A DNA stretch of 64,000 bases from Leptasterias polaris (Eukaryota > Echinodermata > Asteroidea > Forcipulatida > Asteriidae): the NCBI GenBank assembly GCA_037783415.1, contig JAZGTN010000028.1, positions 620,001 to 684,000 on the forward strand, in the 5' to 3' direction. Each line of letters begins with the position of its first letter. The stretch's first letter is position 1. The position numbers and the translations under genes are program-made. Shown here piece after piece: positions 1 through 11,782 of the stretch. The notes beneath the pieces are model-generated. The model had not been told where the DNA came from and made no database searches. It was given only the letters and a program-made list of their open reading frames with translations.

Positions 1-114
1 ACATTAAGTTTCAAGTTGATCAAAGGTTTGCAAGTATGCTTTTTTAACGGACAAACGACTATCAGAAGAATAAGCAAAAACAAAAAACGGGGAAAAAACC
101 AAACGAACAATAAC

Positions 115-255
115 AAAGAGACCGAACACCTAATAATTAAGAAAAATAAAAAACCGAACAAAAACAAGAGGTGTTCGGCTGTCGCCCGAACACCTAAAAA
201 AAAAAACGAACAAAAAGAAGAGGTGTTCGGGCGTAAGGCCCGAACACCTAAAAAG
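115..255. repeat. Tandem pair of hairpins in A-rich DNA
   Basis: Two stem-loops, 169-195 and 221-249, share the arms AGGTGTTCGG and CCGAACACCT with loops of only a few bases, and are separated by an A-rich spacer. A third half-copy of the right arm sits at about 122-130, so the unit (arm, A-run, arm) repeats about every 52 bases. An ORF crosses the array, but its lysine/asparagine-rich product is just A-rich sequence read through. Function is not known. Confidence 0.8.
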
Positions 256-1176
256 ATGCGATAGGTCTATCCTGTTCAAGTGCGACGTAATTCCACTCAT
301 AGCCACGCCATTTTCACACAAACTGGCCCTAACAATGACCAGTTTCTATCGTTAGAGTTGCCTGTGAAAGATGAAATGGGTGATTTGTATTACACACAAA
401 CATTTTTCAGTTTTGGAGCCGGAAGTAGCGAAAATTCGGGCACGCTGCAAATGTGCTTAAGTGTGATTCAATGAATTACGAAAATGATATAACCTTTTAT
501 ATGACGTCACTATTTTTTTGCTGATCATGCTGGAGTACTTTACAAGAGAATGTGCTACGAAACGCAACGCGCTGGACGTCCCTACTCCGTTGTATCGTGC
601 ATTTTGCACGTCATACTCCATCCAGGCGGTCCTATTGAGATGCTGTAGAAATGTGACGTCAATATTTTGTATATTGTGCCATCAATTGTACTTTCCTGTT
701 ACGACACAATAATCAAGCCGTCCTTTATTAAATACTGGTTGGTATAAATCGCAATTCGAAAGTGCATTGTATAAATCCATGCAGGATAAAGCGTACAGTG
801 CAAATTAGTTATTGTGCATCGTTTTTTTCGTTTTTTTTCATTGTGTTCACGTTAGAAGGGGATAAATTGAAGATTGTTCTGCGCTAAATTGTTAAAGACT
901 TCTCAACCTTACCGCGACCATGCATGTAATGTCAAACCCAAGCAATCAAAAATGAATATCAAAGGTGGTATATAGGTAAGCATGAGGTAACTGGATATTG
1001 CGAGGATTTCGGTCTTTCTTTTTTGTCACTTATTTAATGGGAGGGTGTTTTGAAGTCCTCCCATACCGTCCTAAGAGTGAACCGTCACTCATGTCCAAAT
1101 CTTCCACTGCATGAATTTACCTTTCTTATATCACAAATCTCACATGCTCGTTCTGATGAGCCTATGAAGTTTGCAT
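256..1176. other. No recognisable feature
   Basis: Unique-looking AT-rich sequence. The short ORFs here have no recognisable domain or splice context. Bases 1-114 are likewise featureless. Confidence 0.6.
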
Positions 1177-1534
1177 TTAAAGGGACACACCGGCTTGGTT
1201 GGGCTATTTTGGCTACAAAATAGACTAAAACATGACTCCAAAGATCTTCCTGGAATGGAGAAGATCGGTTCCTAAAAGAAACCATCAATTTTGGTCGTTT
1301 TTGAGCATTTTTCAAACAACCAAGGTCACATGGGTTATCCGAACCACTTTTTGGGTTCGGATAACCCTCGTGATCTTCGGAGTTAGTTTTACTTCCAGAC
1401 GTATAACAATTAACTACTGCACCGAATTCAACTCTGTTTTTTAACAAGAATTCATGAGTATTTGACACACAAAAATACGTATTTAAATTATGGATACAAG
1501 TTGTAAATAATACAAAAAAGTAGAACGTAAGATT

Positions 1535-1816
1535 TTATTTCAGAGAGTGCGAGCAACGGAAGCGTGTCTTACAGTGCACAGCGTGGGGACTACTACACGT
1601 AACACAGTGGCAGTCGTGTCGCTTGCAAGCAGAGTATCTCGGCAGTGCTACAGCGCGACGGAAACCCACTAGCCAAGAGATAGCCGTACCTGAAAACTCA
1701 TGAACATGTGGGAGGAGTAGGGAGCCAGACCACCAATTACGTTGTCGTTTTTGCGGGTTTGCTAGTCGGTACACCTCGCTGATCGAATCCGTTGTTTCAA
1801 AATCGCAACATTCCAA
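1535..1816 (-). CDS. Cys/His-rich ORF, possible transposase C-terminus
   Basis: A 93-residue open frame whose last 30 residues are rich in Cys and His (CKRHDCHCVTC, then HCKTRFRCSH). Spaced Cys pairs at the C-terminus occur in piggyBac transposases as a DNA-binding Cys-rich domain, and the ORF lies near one end of a TTAA-flanked candidate element. It has no other recognisable transposase motif and no aspartate triad. The local GC content is higher than the flanks. It may be the last remnant of a transposase exon, or chance. The call rests mostly on context. Confidence 0.2.
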   Translation of the reverse strand: MECCDFETTDSISEVYRLANPQKRQRNWWSGSLLLPHVHEFSGTAISWLVGFRRAVALPRYSACKRHDCHCVTCSSPHAVHCKTRFRCSHSLK

Positions 1817-2089
1817 TGGTCTGTGTACGTTCCTTGACCCGATTTGTACCGAATTTCTTGGTAATTAAATAAGATTTATGTCAATACATAGGAATACCAC
1901 CTTTATATTGACGGTACAATTAGTTTAAACAAAATTTGTGACAAACAATTCCAAAAAACGAGCCCCTCAAAAAAAAAAAAAAAAAAACGGAGCCCCTGAA
2001 GGCACAAGTGAAAAGAAATAAAAAATTAAAAGATGGAAAAAAACCTCACTCGAAATTTCTATTGCATCCCTCAACACACAAAATTCCAA

Positions 2090-2625
2090 CAAAATCATTT
2101 CGTTTCCTCAAAATATTATTTAATTCGATGAAAATATAATTTTGTCTCACAAAATATTATTTTTCATTTTGTGAACGCAGTGTGTTTTTCTAGGTAACGA
2201 AATAGATTATTTTTAGAAAATAGGTTCTCGTTCCCTTGAACACGCTTTCTTTCCCCCGAACTACAATTAAGTTCCCCAGAAATACGCTTTCGTTCCCTGA
2301 AGTTACGCATTCGTTTCTTCGAAATATGATTTTGTTGGCAAGAAATATACTTTCGTTCGCTCGAAATATGCTTTTCTTCCCTAAAATACGCTTACTTTCC
2401 CTCGAAAGGAGATTTCGTTCCCTAAAAAAAAGCTTTCGATTCCTCGAAATACGACTTTGAATTGTTTGCCCGAAATATACTTTTATTCACCCGAAATATG
2501 CTTTCGCTCCCTAAAAATACGCTTTCAATCTCTCGCAATAAGATTTTGTTCCCCAGAATTCCTCTTTCGTTCCCTCAAGATAGTTTTTGTTCCCTCAAGA
2601 TAGCTTTCGTTCCCCTGAAGTCCAA
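2090..2625. repeat. Degenerate ~23-bp minisatellite
   Basis: From about 2228 the sequence repeats a diverged unit of the type CTTTCGTTCCCTCGAAATA roughly 17 times; the first part (2090-2215) is a more decayed version. The period varies between about 20 and 25 bases. ORFs in the array (Arg/Leu/Phe-rich) are products of the repeat. Confidence 0.8.
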
Positions 2626-2649
2626 TCACACCAATTTGTTACATTCCTT

Positions 2650-2765
2650 TGTGAGGGGCGACTTTGAGAGGAGACGAGTTTGTATGAGAGGGGGCGACTT
2701 TGCTAGGGGGCGACTTTGTAGTTGGGGATTTTGTTATTGGCGAGTTTGCTGGGGCGAGTTGACTG
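2650..2765 (+). repeat. Short GGGGCGACTTTG repeat cluster
   Basis: About six diverged copies of a G-rich unit containing GGGGCGACTTTG or GGCGAGTTTG follow directly on the preceding minisatellite. The two arrays are unrelated in sequence but adjacent. Confidence 0.7.
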
Positions 2766-3347
2766 GTTTCCGTGTCCGTTGTTTAAACACACTTTCAGAT
2801 GGATAACGTGGACTGGATCCTCATGCCTTGTCGTAGTAAAACACTTACATAAACAGAGCACCAGTCTACTTGCAACATTGCACAGCAAACAGCATGTATC
2901 CCGTAAATTTGACACTTGCAACGGCTGGTAAAGCGTATACGGTGACCTTTGACCGCTTTTTTCCCCGGTCATTTCTCGTTAATTACGTGATATTTGTGTA
3001 TAAAAAAAATATAAAAACCATCTAGAAATAATTGTCTTTGATTCTACATGACTAAATTACGTAAACAGGTAACCGGTGTTTCCCTTTAAGTTTTGCTCAT
3101 GAAGATATAGGGTTACATCGTGTATACAAAATAATATGCCCGTTTTATAAAATTATAGGCGTTATACTGGTAGTGTGTAATTGGGTATAGCTTCATCAGG
3201 CTAAAGTTTCTTGAGTTTCCCTTTTGTTTGTGTGGGATTATGAATTTTGAGCGAATTATACAGAAGTGTTCATGACATTATCTTAATACGATAGGGTACA
3301 AGCATGGTGGTGGTGCACCTACAAACGCCAATAAACTGTTTCTTTAG

Positions 3348-3724
3348 TTAAAGGCACTGAACACGTTTGGTAATTACTCAAAATATATATTAACATAAAA
3401 TCTTACTTGGTAACCAGCAACGGAGAGCTGTTGATAGTATAAAACATTGTGAGAAACCACTCCCTCTGAAGTAACGTAGTTTTTGAGAAAGAGGTAACTC
3501 CTCACTAAAATAATAAAAGACTTCATGCATGAAGCCTTTTATTAGCATCTGAAAGCACACAAAATTGTGCAACAAGGGTGTTTTTTCTTTCTTTATTTTC
3601 TTGCAACTTCGATGACCGATTCAGCCCAAATGTTCACAGGTTTTGTTATTTTATGCATATGTTGGGATACACCGAGTGACAATACTGGTCTTTGATAATT
3701 ACCAAACATGTTCAGTGCCTTTAA
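3348..3724. mobile_element. TTAA-flanked MITE (AGGCACTG family)
   Basis: A 369-bp non-autonomous element (3352-3720) with 25-bp terminal inverted repeats starting AGGCACTGAACACGTTTGG, matching at 24 of 25 positions. TTAA lies at both ends (3348-3351 and 3721-3724). There is no coding potential; a minus-strand ORF inside it is chance. I recognise this family as abundant in echinoderm, especially starfish-like, DNA; that is memory, not a search. TTAA duplications point to piggyBac-type mobilisation. Confidence 0.85.
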
Positions 3725-4248
3725 GTTGAACATTTCAGTCTGTTTCTAATAAAATGAAACGTGGATTTGTCTTCGAAGCTTAGCATTGTACCATTTCTGT
3801 TTGCGCTTTTAGATATTAAAGCTATTTTCGGACTCAAAACTGACGTCTAAGTGGCATGCAATTTTGCATCCACTGATATTTTCTTGGCACGGCATGTATA
3901 CACTCAACGCTTTGGAGTGTCTGCGAGGGATAACCCATAGAAAACAAGTTGGTCAGGACTTAAGCACGTGTTCGCCTTCCTTGTTTAAAAACGATGACAG
4001 ACGGGCCTTCCCTTCTTGATAGCAAGCTGAAATGCTGAAAACTGTATGCTAGTCGTCTTCCCAGCCGTTTTCTGTTTTCAGTTTCCGTTATCGTCAAACT
4101 ATTCGTAATTTTGACTTTTAAAATCAGTGGTTAGTTGTTGATGATTCGTTCATATCTTCTAGGTTTTGCAATGAATTTAACCGCACCATACAACCAGACT
4201 TGTGTACATAGTAAGTGTTCATGCACGCCTCGGGTTCGTATTACATTG
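3725..4248. other. No recognisable feature
   Basis: Unique-looking sequence between the MITE and the minisatellite; no ORF of interest. Confidence 0.6.
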
Positions 4249-4772
4249 GTGGCCAAGGACACAATACATTGGTTGCTATGGGTATATTACATTGGTAGCT
4301 ACGGACACTACATGTCACTAGGGTGTCATGGCCGAGTGGTTAAGAGCATCGGATTCAAGTTCTGTGGGTTCGAGTCCCGGTCATGACGCTTGTGTCCTTG
4401 TCCAAGACACTTTGCTATAATTGATTCTCTTCACCCAGGGGTATAAATGGGTACCTGCAAGGGTAGAGGTTGATATTGTGTTTGAAAAAGCCTTCGGAGC
4501 GCCATCACGGCAGCCCGGGCTGTATACTCCCCAGGGAGCTGAGAAAGATTAAAAGGGAATGTTATTGGCCCAATGACCAGGGCACTAATGTAAAGCGCAT
4601 TGAGACGTTATTGTGAAATGCGCTATATAAGAACTAGTTATTATTAGTTATTATTACAGTGGTTGCTATGGGTATATTACATTGGTAGCTACGGACACAA
4701 TACATTGGTTGCTATGGGTATTTTAAATTGGTTTGTGTGGGTATAGTACATTGGTTGCTACGAGTATAGCGC
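4249..4772 (+). repeat. ~46-bp minisatellite split by a SINE
   Basis: Copies built from ACATTGGTTGCTATGGGTAT and ACATTGGTAGCTACGGACAC occur on both sides (4249-4312 and 4657-4772) of an inserted SINE. The flanking copies are nearly identical, which shows that one array was interrupted. Confidence 0.85.
4325..4656 (+). mobile_element. Leu-tRNA-derived SINE with conserved central body
   Basis: The tRNA-like head (4325-4388) has a perfect 7-bp acceptor stem (GTCATGG with TCATGAC), an A box TGGCCGAGTGG, a B box GGTTCGAGTCC at 4367-4377, and a loop TTCAAGT giving a CAA (leucine) anticodon. The body runs through TGTCCTTGTCCAAGACACTT and CACCCAGGGGTATAAATGGG. The 3' end contains GTAAAGCGCATTGAGACG and GCGCTATATAAGAAC, then (TTA)n. 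This layout is that of Deu/V-type SINEs of deuterostomes, whose tails are borrowed from a partner LINE. It was transcribed by RNA polymerase III when active. The type II variable arm is missing, so it is not a working tRNA. Confidence 0.9.
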
Positions 4773-5394
4773 GTCGCGTTCGCGCAGCTTTCTAGTAAGG
4801 TATGACAATCATGATGTGATACGCTAATCACATGGCAGTATTGTTTAGGGGGGCGTTATAAAACGGTTTATGCTCTGTCAAGGATTTCATACATGCTCAA
4901 AACGTGCACAAACCTTTTAGGCAAATCGTGTCATGAAATGGACGTGTAGAGGACGGTGTTTTCACATGCAGTGTTTCAGACAGAGTCTTACTCTCAGTCC
5001 AATGGTACTTCATTCAAAAGTAAGCTGTAAGCAAAAAAAATAAACGATTGTTTGTCAATATACAAATCATTAAAGGAAATGCTTTTTTAACAAAAATAAC
5101 TTATTGCAAATGCTAGCTTTAGGAACACCTCGTGTTTATTTCTTATTTTATTCTTATAATTATTTATTTATTTTTTACATTTTTTTTTTGGGGGGGGGTC
5201 CGATGCATCGACTTTGATTGATCACTTACTACTTAATTAAATTATAATCAACCAAGCTGAAACATTATAAATACGTAATATTCGAATCAGTCAAGAAGTC
5301 TGGCCTTCTGGAGCTGCAATTAATAAAAATGGAACCACCATCTTTTATGCAAAACTCAATGAATAAAGTTCAGATCAATTACGGACTTCAAAAG
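4773..5394. other. No recognisable feature
   Basis: AT-rich sequence with a T-run and G-run near 5178-5199; nothing coding. Confidence 0.55.
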
Positions 5395-5467
5395 AAAAAG
5401 GTACTGGTGGGATGCTCGGTGCTATTAACCCATCTCCTGCCCTAGTACTGACAGGGGAAGTTTGGCT

Positions 5468-5656
5468 TCAGGGGTCTCCTGGGTTAATGCCAAAGATTGC
5501 CTTGCTGTCAACGAGGAAAGAGAAGGTACATGTTTGTCCGGCAGGGGAGGCCCACGGCCACAAGCTATACTGATATGTGTCGTCACCTTCTTTGATTGCA
5601 CACACCGTGGACTCTTTATAGAGACTCGGGAATAGTTTTTGCCGCATAAGTGGCAT
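5468..5656 (-). CDS. Candidate exon of unknown identity
   Basis: A 62-residue minus-strand frame in a patch (about 5395-5690) of clearly higher GC than its surroundings. The product has a balanced, protein-like composition (for example DDTYQYSLWPW and TCTFSFLVDSKAIFG). A TTCCACACTAGCCTCAG tract lies just upstream and could be a splice acceptor. I do not recognise the family. It could be an exon of a host gene, a piece of a transposon, or chance. Confidence 0.2.
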   Translation of the reverse strand: MPLMRQKLFPSLYKESTVCAIKEGDDTYQYSLWPWASPAGQTCTFSFLVDSKAIFGINPGDP

Positions 5657-5929
5657 GCTGAGGCTAGTGTGGAATTATCTGCGGAATACTCAATGTAAAG
5701 TTACTATACTATAATGTATAATTGAATTTGATAAATTCTCTTGAGATTCTTTGCCCACGAGCCGGTGGAGGTTTTGGGACGTACAGTCATTTAGCGGTTT
5801 GCAGTGATCAACACAGCCGCACTTTGCACTTGTCTGAACATTACAGTATGCTTTTATATAGACTCAACTGTACTAGAACGGCAGGTAGGTGATGGGATGT
5901 CTGCAACGGTTACACCCCTATGAACCGAC

Positions 5930-6065
5930 TCCCTTATGTTCCGACACCCTTATGTTCCGACACCCCGATGTTCCGACAACATTTTCCTTACCCTTACCCT
6001 ATAACCTTAGCAAATAAATCACATGGGGTTGTTGGAACATGTTGTCGGAACATATAGGGATTTCG
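5930..6065. repeat. TTCCGACA inverted/tandem repeat
   Basis: TATGTTCCGACACC-type units occur three times in direct orientation at 5935-5982. GTTGTCGGAACATAT at about 6040-6055 is the inverted counterpart of ATGTTCCGACAAC, so the block can fold back. It resembles a small non-autonomous element; no target duplication is clear. Confidence 0.6.
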
Positions 6066-7130
6066 GAATATAGAGCAATCACCGGTGATACAAGCATGGA
6101 ATTTGGCACACAGTCTGAGTATGTTATGTAATGGATGTTTGGCTAAAGGTCCATTGCAGATTTGTCATTTGCAAACATGAAGATAGCAGCCGTTTAAAAA
6201 ACAAATGGAAAATCTAAATTGCTTGTCATCTCACCTACATTTTTTTTTTATTCAAATCATTCTGCTTTAACCCTTCATAGCAAAAATACCTTTCTCATGA
6301 GATATTCTGACTGTGGGCTGAATTCTTTGCGGGTATCATTCCAGCCGCAATTCTCCTAAATGTTTCTCCTATCTGGCCCACTTTTTAACTTAAAGCAACA
6401 GCCATCCCTTCTCACACACACACAAAACACAACAACAACAAAGTTAAACAATGTGATTGGTAATATTTCGCAAAGGAATCACATCACAACCAATTTTTAA
6501 TAAAGACATACAAAACATTTTTATATATTTTTTAATTTAATTTGGCGTCAAAAAATTCAGGCCCCCATAACTTGGCCGAATTAAAATACGACCTATTGAA
6601 AGTAAAATCCGAATATCAAAACATTAAAGCCACTGACGGTTGTGCATACAGCTTATAACGGATTGCAGAATTACAGATAACCTTGCTTTGCTTGTTGAGA
6701 CCATACTTACAACTCAAAACACTTGAAGCATGAGCCGTTCATCCCTGGGCAAATTGTCAAATCTTTATTTCAAGAGACCGAGACGTTCTGGTGATGTTTT
6801 ACACAGGATACATCATTCCTTGGAAGTGACCCCGCGTTCATCTAATGGACTTTGTCAAGTGGATGTCTTGTACTCCACAGGTTAATATGCTCAGGCGAGT
6901 TCTCATGTCACAAATCGTCTGTGGATAACCACTTGACCTAGGCTCAGTGAAACAACCTTTAGCGAGATGGCCGACGGACGAAGATACTTCGGTTATATAC
7001 ACCCAATTTTGTTTTTAATATTAAATAAAGATGAAAGTAATAATGTAAATATTAAGACATCAATTACAAAATACATGAATCAACAAAATAAATTAAATTA
7101 ATGTATGTAATAATGGCGTGGTTTTACCCT
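6066..7130. other. No recognisable feature
   Basis: AT-rich unique-looking sequence; small CA and AAC tracts near 6412-6442. Confidence 0.55.
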
Positions 7131-7573
7131 TACACTGTATAAACTTCTGGATCAGAATGGACCCAGATTGGTCAGAATGGACCCAGATTGGTCAGAATGG
7201 ACCCAGATTGGTCAGAATGGACCCATATTGGTCAGAATGGACCCAGATTGGTCAGAATGGACCCAGATTGGTCAGAATGGACCCAGATTGGTCAGAATGG
7301 ACCCAGATTGGTCAGAATGGACCCAGATTGGTCAGAATGGACCCAGATTGGTCAGAAGGGACCCAGATTCAGAGCCTCAGGTGGGGGGGGGGGGCTTGAT
7401 CCATTTCCAGGATAGATTGACCCGGAATTGTTTAAAATGGACTATTAGCTCGGATTTTGCTTCACTTTACCCTTTTCTGGGTCATTTTGACACAGATTCC
7501 TGGTCACACTGACCCAGAAATGGGTTAGGCCTCACGGAACCCGTATCCAGGTCAATTCTGATCTGTGAGTACA
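7131..7573. mobile_element. GGGTCA-family element, copy A
   Basis: The left end (TACACTGTATAAACTTCTGG then ATCAGAATGGACCC) and the right end (CAGGTCAATTCTGATC, then TGTGAGTACA) are decayed versions of the inverted ends seen at 22.96, 40.34 and 52.2 kb. The interior consists of GGGTCA/TGACCC-rich blocks, one of which has become a long 20-bp tandem array. No protein is encoded; the overlapping ORFs are the repeat read in three frames. Confidence 0.6.
7152..7370 (+). repeat. 20-bp tandem array, 11 copies
   Basis: The unit TCAGAATGGACCCAGATTGG repeats 11 times with strict 20-base spacing and only a few substitutions (one copy has CATATT, the last has AAGGG). Because 20 is not a multiple of three, all three plus frames stay open, giving three overlapping spurious ORFs. 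A G-run follows at about 7382-7394. Confidence 0.97.
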
Positions 7574-7650
7574 CCGATCGGTGGTGTAGCCATTAAGATA
7601 TCTCCTCATGAATACAGGTTCGTGGGTTCTAATTTACCCGTACCCCGGTA
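7566..7650 (+). repeat. Decayed tRNA-like (SINE) remnant
   Basis: GGTGGTGTAGCCATTAAG resembles an A box, and GGTTCGTGGGTTCTAATTTA resembles a T-arm and B box about 40 bases on. Both boxes are degenerate. Probably the head of an old SINE; the body is not recognisable. Confidence 0.3.
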
Positions 7651-10600
7651 GTAATTCCTATGGTTTTACTCCCAAAAGACTGAAGCAGAAGCACTGGTTG
7701 GGTCTACAATGCTTTTCACACATAACTTTATTGCACTTTGTGAAAATATTAAATTGAAGCATTCAAGCAATAAAAAGGCAATGCTGTCGTTTTAGGAACT
7801 AAACCGCATAGTAACACTTTAAACACACCCTTGTTTTTACCCATTTTGGGTCAGCTGAGGTCTTTCCCTTGATGTCTTAATCCCTTTAAGACACTTATTA
7901 CTGTAAACTGGCTGACACATTTGTTTGTTCGTGTAAGCCCTTGGTCGAGTTTGAAACATTGACACTCCGTGACATCATAAAACAAAAATCACACGGTTAC
8001 ACCCTCGCGCACTTTTTAAGTGACAGTTTGATATTTGCGTGTAATACATTTTTTGTGAGAACTTAATAACTTTTAAATCGCCCAAACCATTATAAAGACC
8101 CTTGTGAGTAAATAAAATAAATTATAGCAAAACTTAAAATTAGCCCATATTTGTCTTTATTTATAGTTTGTACAAAATGATTTATTTCACCTATTAGTGG
8201 TAATTAGGTCCAAGGCTAAGTAATTGCTTAATTACAATTCCTAGGGAAAACCGAGAGAGCTGGTCCTTGGTGGATTTTTTTCAGTAAAAAACAACCCCGA
8301 TTGTAACAAGACAGTTGCCATGCTATATGGCTAGGTGTAGTTGGGGAATATGGATTTGTTTAGATAAAAAATAAAAAAAATGGCGGAGTACTGACTTTTT
8401 AATTAAAAACTGTTACTCAAGTCCACCATGGCACTGTGGAGGGTTATTAATACACATCAAGTCTTTTAAAAATCTTTTGAGAGGGTTACTGTAGTCCAGT
8501 TGGCCTGAAACGCATTCTGACTCATCCCAGGTTATATTAGCAAGACAATGCAGTTTTTGGGGTATTAAATATATCATCAGATATCATCTGCCACCAGTTA
8601 TGCTAAATTTATTCGTTATTGCACATTACTGGTTGAGGGGAAGCAAATTGCAGTCAAAGTTATAGCTTCAAATCTTAGCCTGACATATTTCAACTTGTCT
8701 CATCATTCGGAAGCGCAATATTTGGTTACGGTTGGTTGGCACCTAATGTAATAGCCAGCCTTTTACTAACGCTTTGGTAACAATTGTACCTTCGTTTGCT
8801 TTTACAATTCATTTGACATTATACACTGTACCAGGGAGGGAAGGGGGTTGAGTCTTCTTGGTGAAGCCACTGGTTAAAATTTGCAAATTTCTGGAAACCA
8901 TGACTTTTTTTAGCATACGCGTACGTCGTTGCCAGAAATTATTTGATTGAAAATAATATCAGAGCCATATTAGGGTACGTTGTGATGCTCGGTCAATTCC
9001 ATACACTAGGTAACTTCATTATTGACGTGGCCTCTGGGTCCAATGCTGACCTAATTACTATGGCCCATATCACGAGGGCAGTGAAGCAAGGGGCGCAAGA
9101 ACACGGCAGAAGGGGGGGGGGGGGGGTGTTGCTTCCCGTGAGGTTCTGAACGGCCTATCATTTTGCGCTTCATGTTAAATGCCACAGCAGAGTTTTATGA
9201 ATAAATTGCACAGTTTCTCAATTGCAATCGAGCATGACGAAAAACTGCTACCGGTACTCTATTATCAAGAGTTATACTGACTGAAACTTTGAAGCTGTCA
9301 TGAATATCAATTTCACCTCCTCTGGGGGCACCAGTTGTCTGTAAGCATTTTCCGAAACCAGATGTAAAAATGTATGTTCCCTGTTTTCATTTATTTTTCA
9401 AATTTCGTGCTATGACGTTGTGGTTTCTTGACCTTTGTGATTTCTTGACCTTTGTGATTTATTGACCTTCGTACCATTGCAGCCGTTCAAATCAGCCGTT
9501 TCAGTCCCATTCAAGTCTTGGACAACAATGTGAGATTCTGCCATCTGGCCCACACAGTCACCGCCGAAAACGTCAACTCCAACACGTCCTGACACAAAGC
9601 CAATGAAGTAAAAGGAACATTGTAAGTCTGAGTGACAACCCCTTTGGTATCCAGTTTGCACGTAGGGATCATGTCCAAGATTGTTATCACAAGACAACGT
9701 TTTTATGCTGGCACTCAGCTTTATCGTTTTAAATCTCAAGCTTCTGGTTTTTATCTTTTGCAGATCTTTGTTTGCAGGATGCCCCAAAAAATGTAGTTTT
9801 TTAAATGTATACAATGGCTCACTTGATTAAAAGTGAAATAAGAATTTACTTAGGGATCACTAATCACTAAGCAGCAGAATGCGTTAAATGGGTCTAGTGA
9901 CGTTCTGAAGAGTGAAACTATTCACACAATCCAAGTGTAAATATCATGGATGAAATATTATCACGTGTATAGAAAGCCACAATTTAAATGACATTGTTAT
10001 AAATATAGTTAATTGATTCACAGGCCGCACGCCATCACTCATTACTGGCAATGTAAAGTCCTGCTTGATTCCATAATGCCATGAAGGTCTACACTCTACA
10101 TACAAACAACCCACACGGATCTTGGGGCTACGCTCTGTTTCCCTACAGACATTTTCAATGAAATATTCATAGGCTATTATCCGAAAGGCTCACTTTCTTG
10201 ACAACTGGAGGATTGGAATGAACACACTCATCTAAAACCAAACGATGCACTCATTTTGAAGATACAATCTAGTAAATTTCTTGCACTACACTGTGATTGA
10301 AAACGAACGGGACGGAAATTCAATTTTCTTTTTGTAAGCATACGTAAACAAACGTATTGTCTTTGCGTGCAGATATGGTTTTTTCCCCTCAATAATTACA
10401 CAAGCGACAATTCATTATTCAGTTCCCGTGACATGCATGGACATTAGTTATATAAACAGCAGTACAGATATAGGACACTCTCAAAAGAAAATTTGATTTT
10501 TTTAATACTTATGAATTCTTTCATAGGAAGAAAGAAATAGTGACAAACGATTTTTTGTTTCGTTTGCTAAAATGGACCCTATAATTTTGAAAGTGACACG

Positions 10601-11782
10601 AAAAACTTACACTGTTCAACTCACTGCTTCCCTGCTACATTCCGTCACAATTGAAGTCGGATCGCCAATAAAACGTTTGTTCTTGAACGTGAAGAGCTTA
10701 CAAATATTTTTGGTGTAGTTGAAATGTAGCCTTTATAAAAACAGGTGCCTAGAACTAAGTCATTTAAATTTCCTGTGACCCCTTAAAAATGTGAGCAAGC
10801 CATTTGTAAAGAACACCACAAATGAAACAAACAACCAACAACAACAACAGCAATAGCAACAAAACCCCCATTAAACAATTTTTATTCACAAATAATTGCT
10901 TTTGATTGGCCTTGCTGAGCAGCATCATGACAAATTATGTAAAGCCAACTCATCGGCTAAAAACACATGAAAATAGGTTCTTCTGTTATTTACATAGATA
11001 TTCTTACAATTTGCCAAGTTCAAAAAATGTCAAATAGACTGACAATGTACCCTGCACGTCTTGTACCCTTGTAAATTATGCCAGTTAATATCTTTATTAT
11101 ATAGAGTTTAGAAGCGTAGGCGTATTGTTAATCTTGGTGGCGAAGGGTAGAATAAACGTTTCAACCTCTTTCCCACCGTAGGTCTGTAAGCGGCCTCTGT
11201 CTTATCTACAGATATGTTCATGGTAAATTAACCACCAGTGTGTCTGACCTGGTTCTTCATATCAGGGTGTGTGAGCGTCAAACTAGTCTCTCTGCTTCTT
11301 ATCACCACTCTAAGCTTTGCTGAGATGTAGAACAAAGAATTACTCCAACAGCTTTATTCCACGTACTGGATCTCTTTGGAACTCCTTACCTGGTGCATGT
11401 TCCCCCAACCTACAATCTCGACTGTTTTAAGAGGAATATCAATTCCTATACCTTCAGCTCCCCCGAGTTATTTTCATGTTAATTTTTTTCTTTTTGTAGA
11501 GGCCCCTTGCCAAGAGAGTTTTTGTTTTAGCCTGTTTAGCCTTCGTTGGGGTTCAACAGGATGTTAGCCAATCCTGTTCGCCGGGCATACAAAGTTGTTT
11601 TTCCCTCGAAGATTTTGGTGTAATGACATCAAGCACACCAGCTCGACATTAAGCTCGACATAAAAATACCCTTTAAACTCTAAACCTTAAAAATAAAACG
11701 TGAATATGGAGTGCAGATGATTATTGCCCGAGTAAACACCCGGCCGTACACGCTGTCATTTGACTTCTTGCAATATTGTTTT
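7651..11782. other. No recognisable gene
   Basis: About 4 kb of unique-looking sequence. Small items seen: a G-run at about 9111-9127 and three copies of an 18-base unit (TTGACCTTTGTGATTTCT-like) at about 9419-9472. No ORF shows a known domain. Confidence 0.5.

Larger units (their letters stand above)
1177..3089. mobile_element. Possible TTAA-flanked (piggyBac-type) element
   Basis: A TTAA at 1177-1180 is followed by AGGGACACACCGG. The complementary end CCGGTGTTTCCCT runs to 3085 and is followed by TTAA at 3086-3089. The two ends match at 12 of 13 bases in inverted orientation. TTAA duplication is typical of piggyBac-superfamily elements. The 1.9-kb interior holds a Cys-rich ORF on the minus strand, an A-run near 1970-1987 and two degenerate minisatellites. 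The short match over a long distance could be chance, so this is a candidate only. Confidence 0.4.

Noticed and set aside
4325..4388. Functional tRNA-Leu gene
   Set aside because: Although the acceptor stem pairs perfectly, the long variable arm of tRNA-Leu is missing and the sequence continues into a SINE body.
7118..7512. Three overlapping repetitive ORFs (WSEWTQIGQNGPRLVRMDPD-type)
   Set aside because: They are the 20-bp array read in all three plus frames; no domain, no start context.
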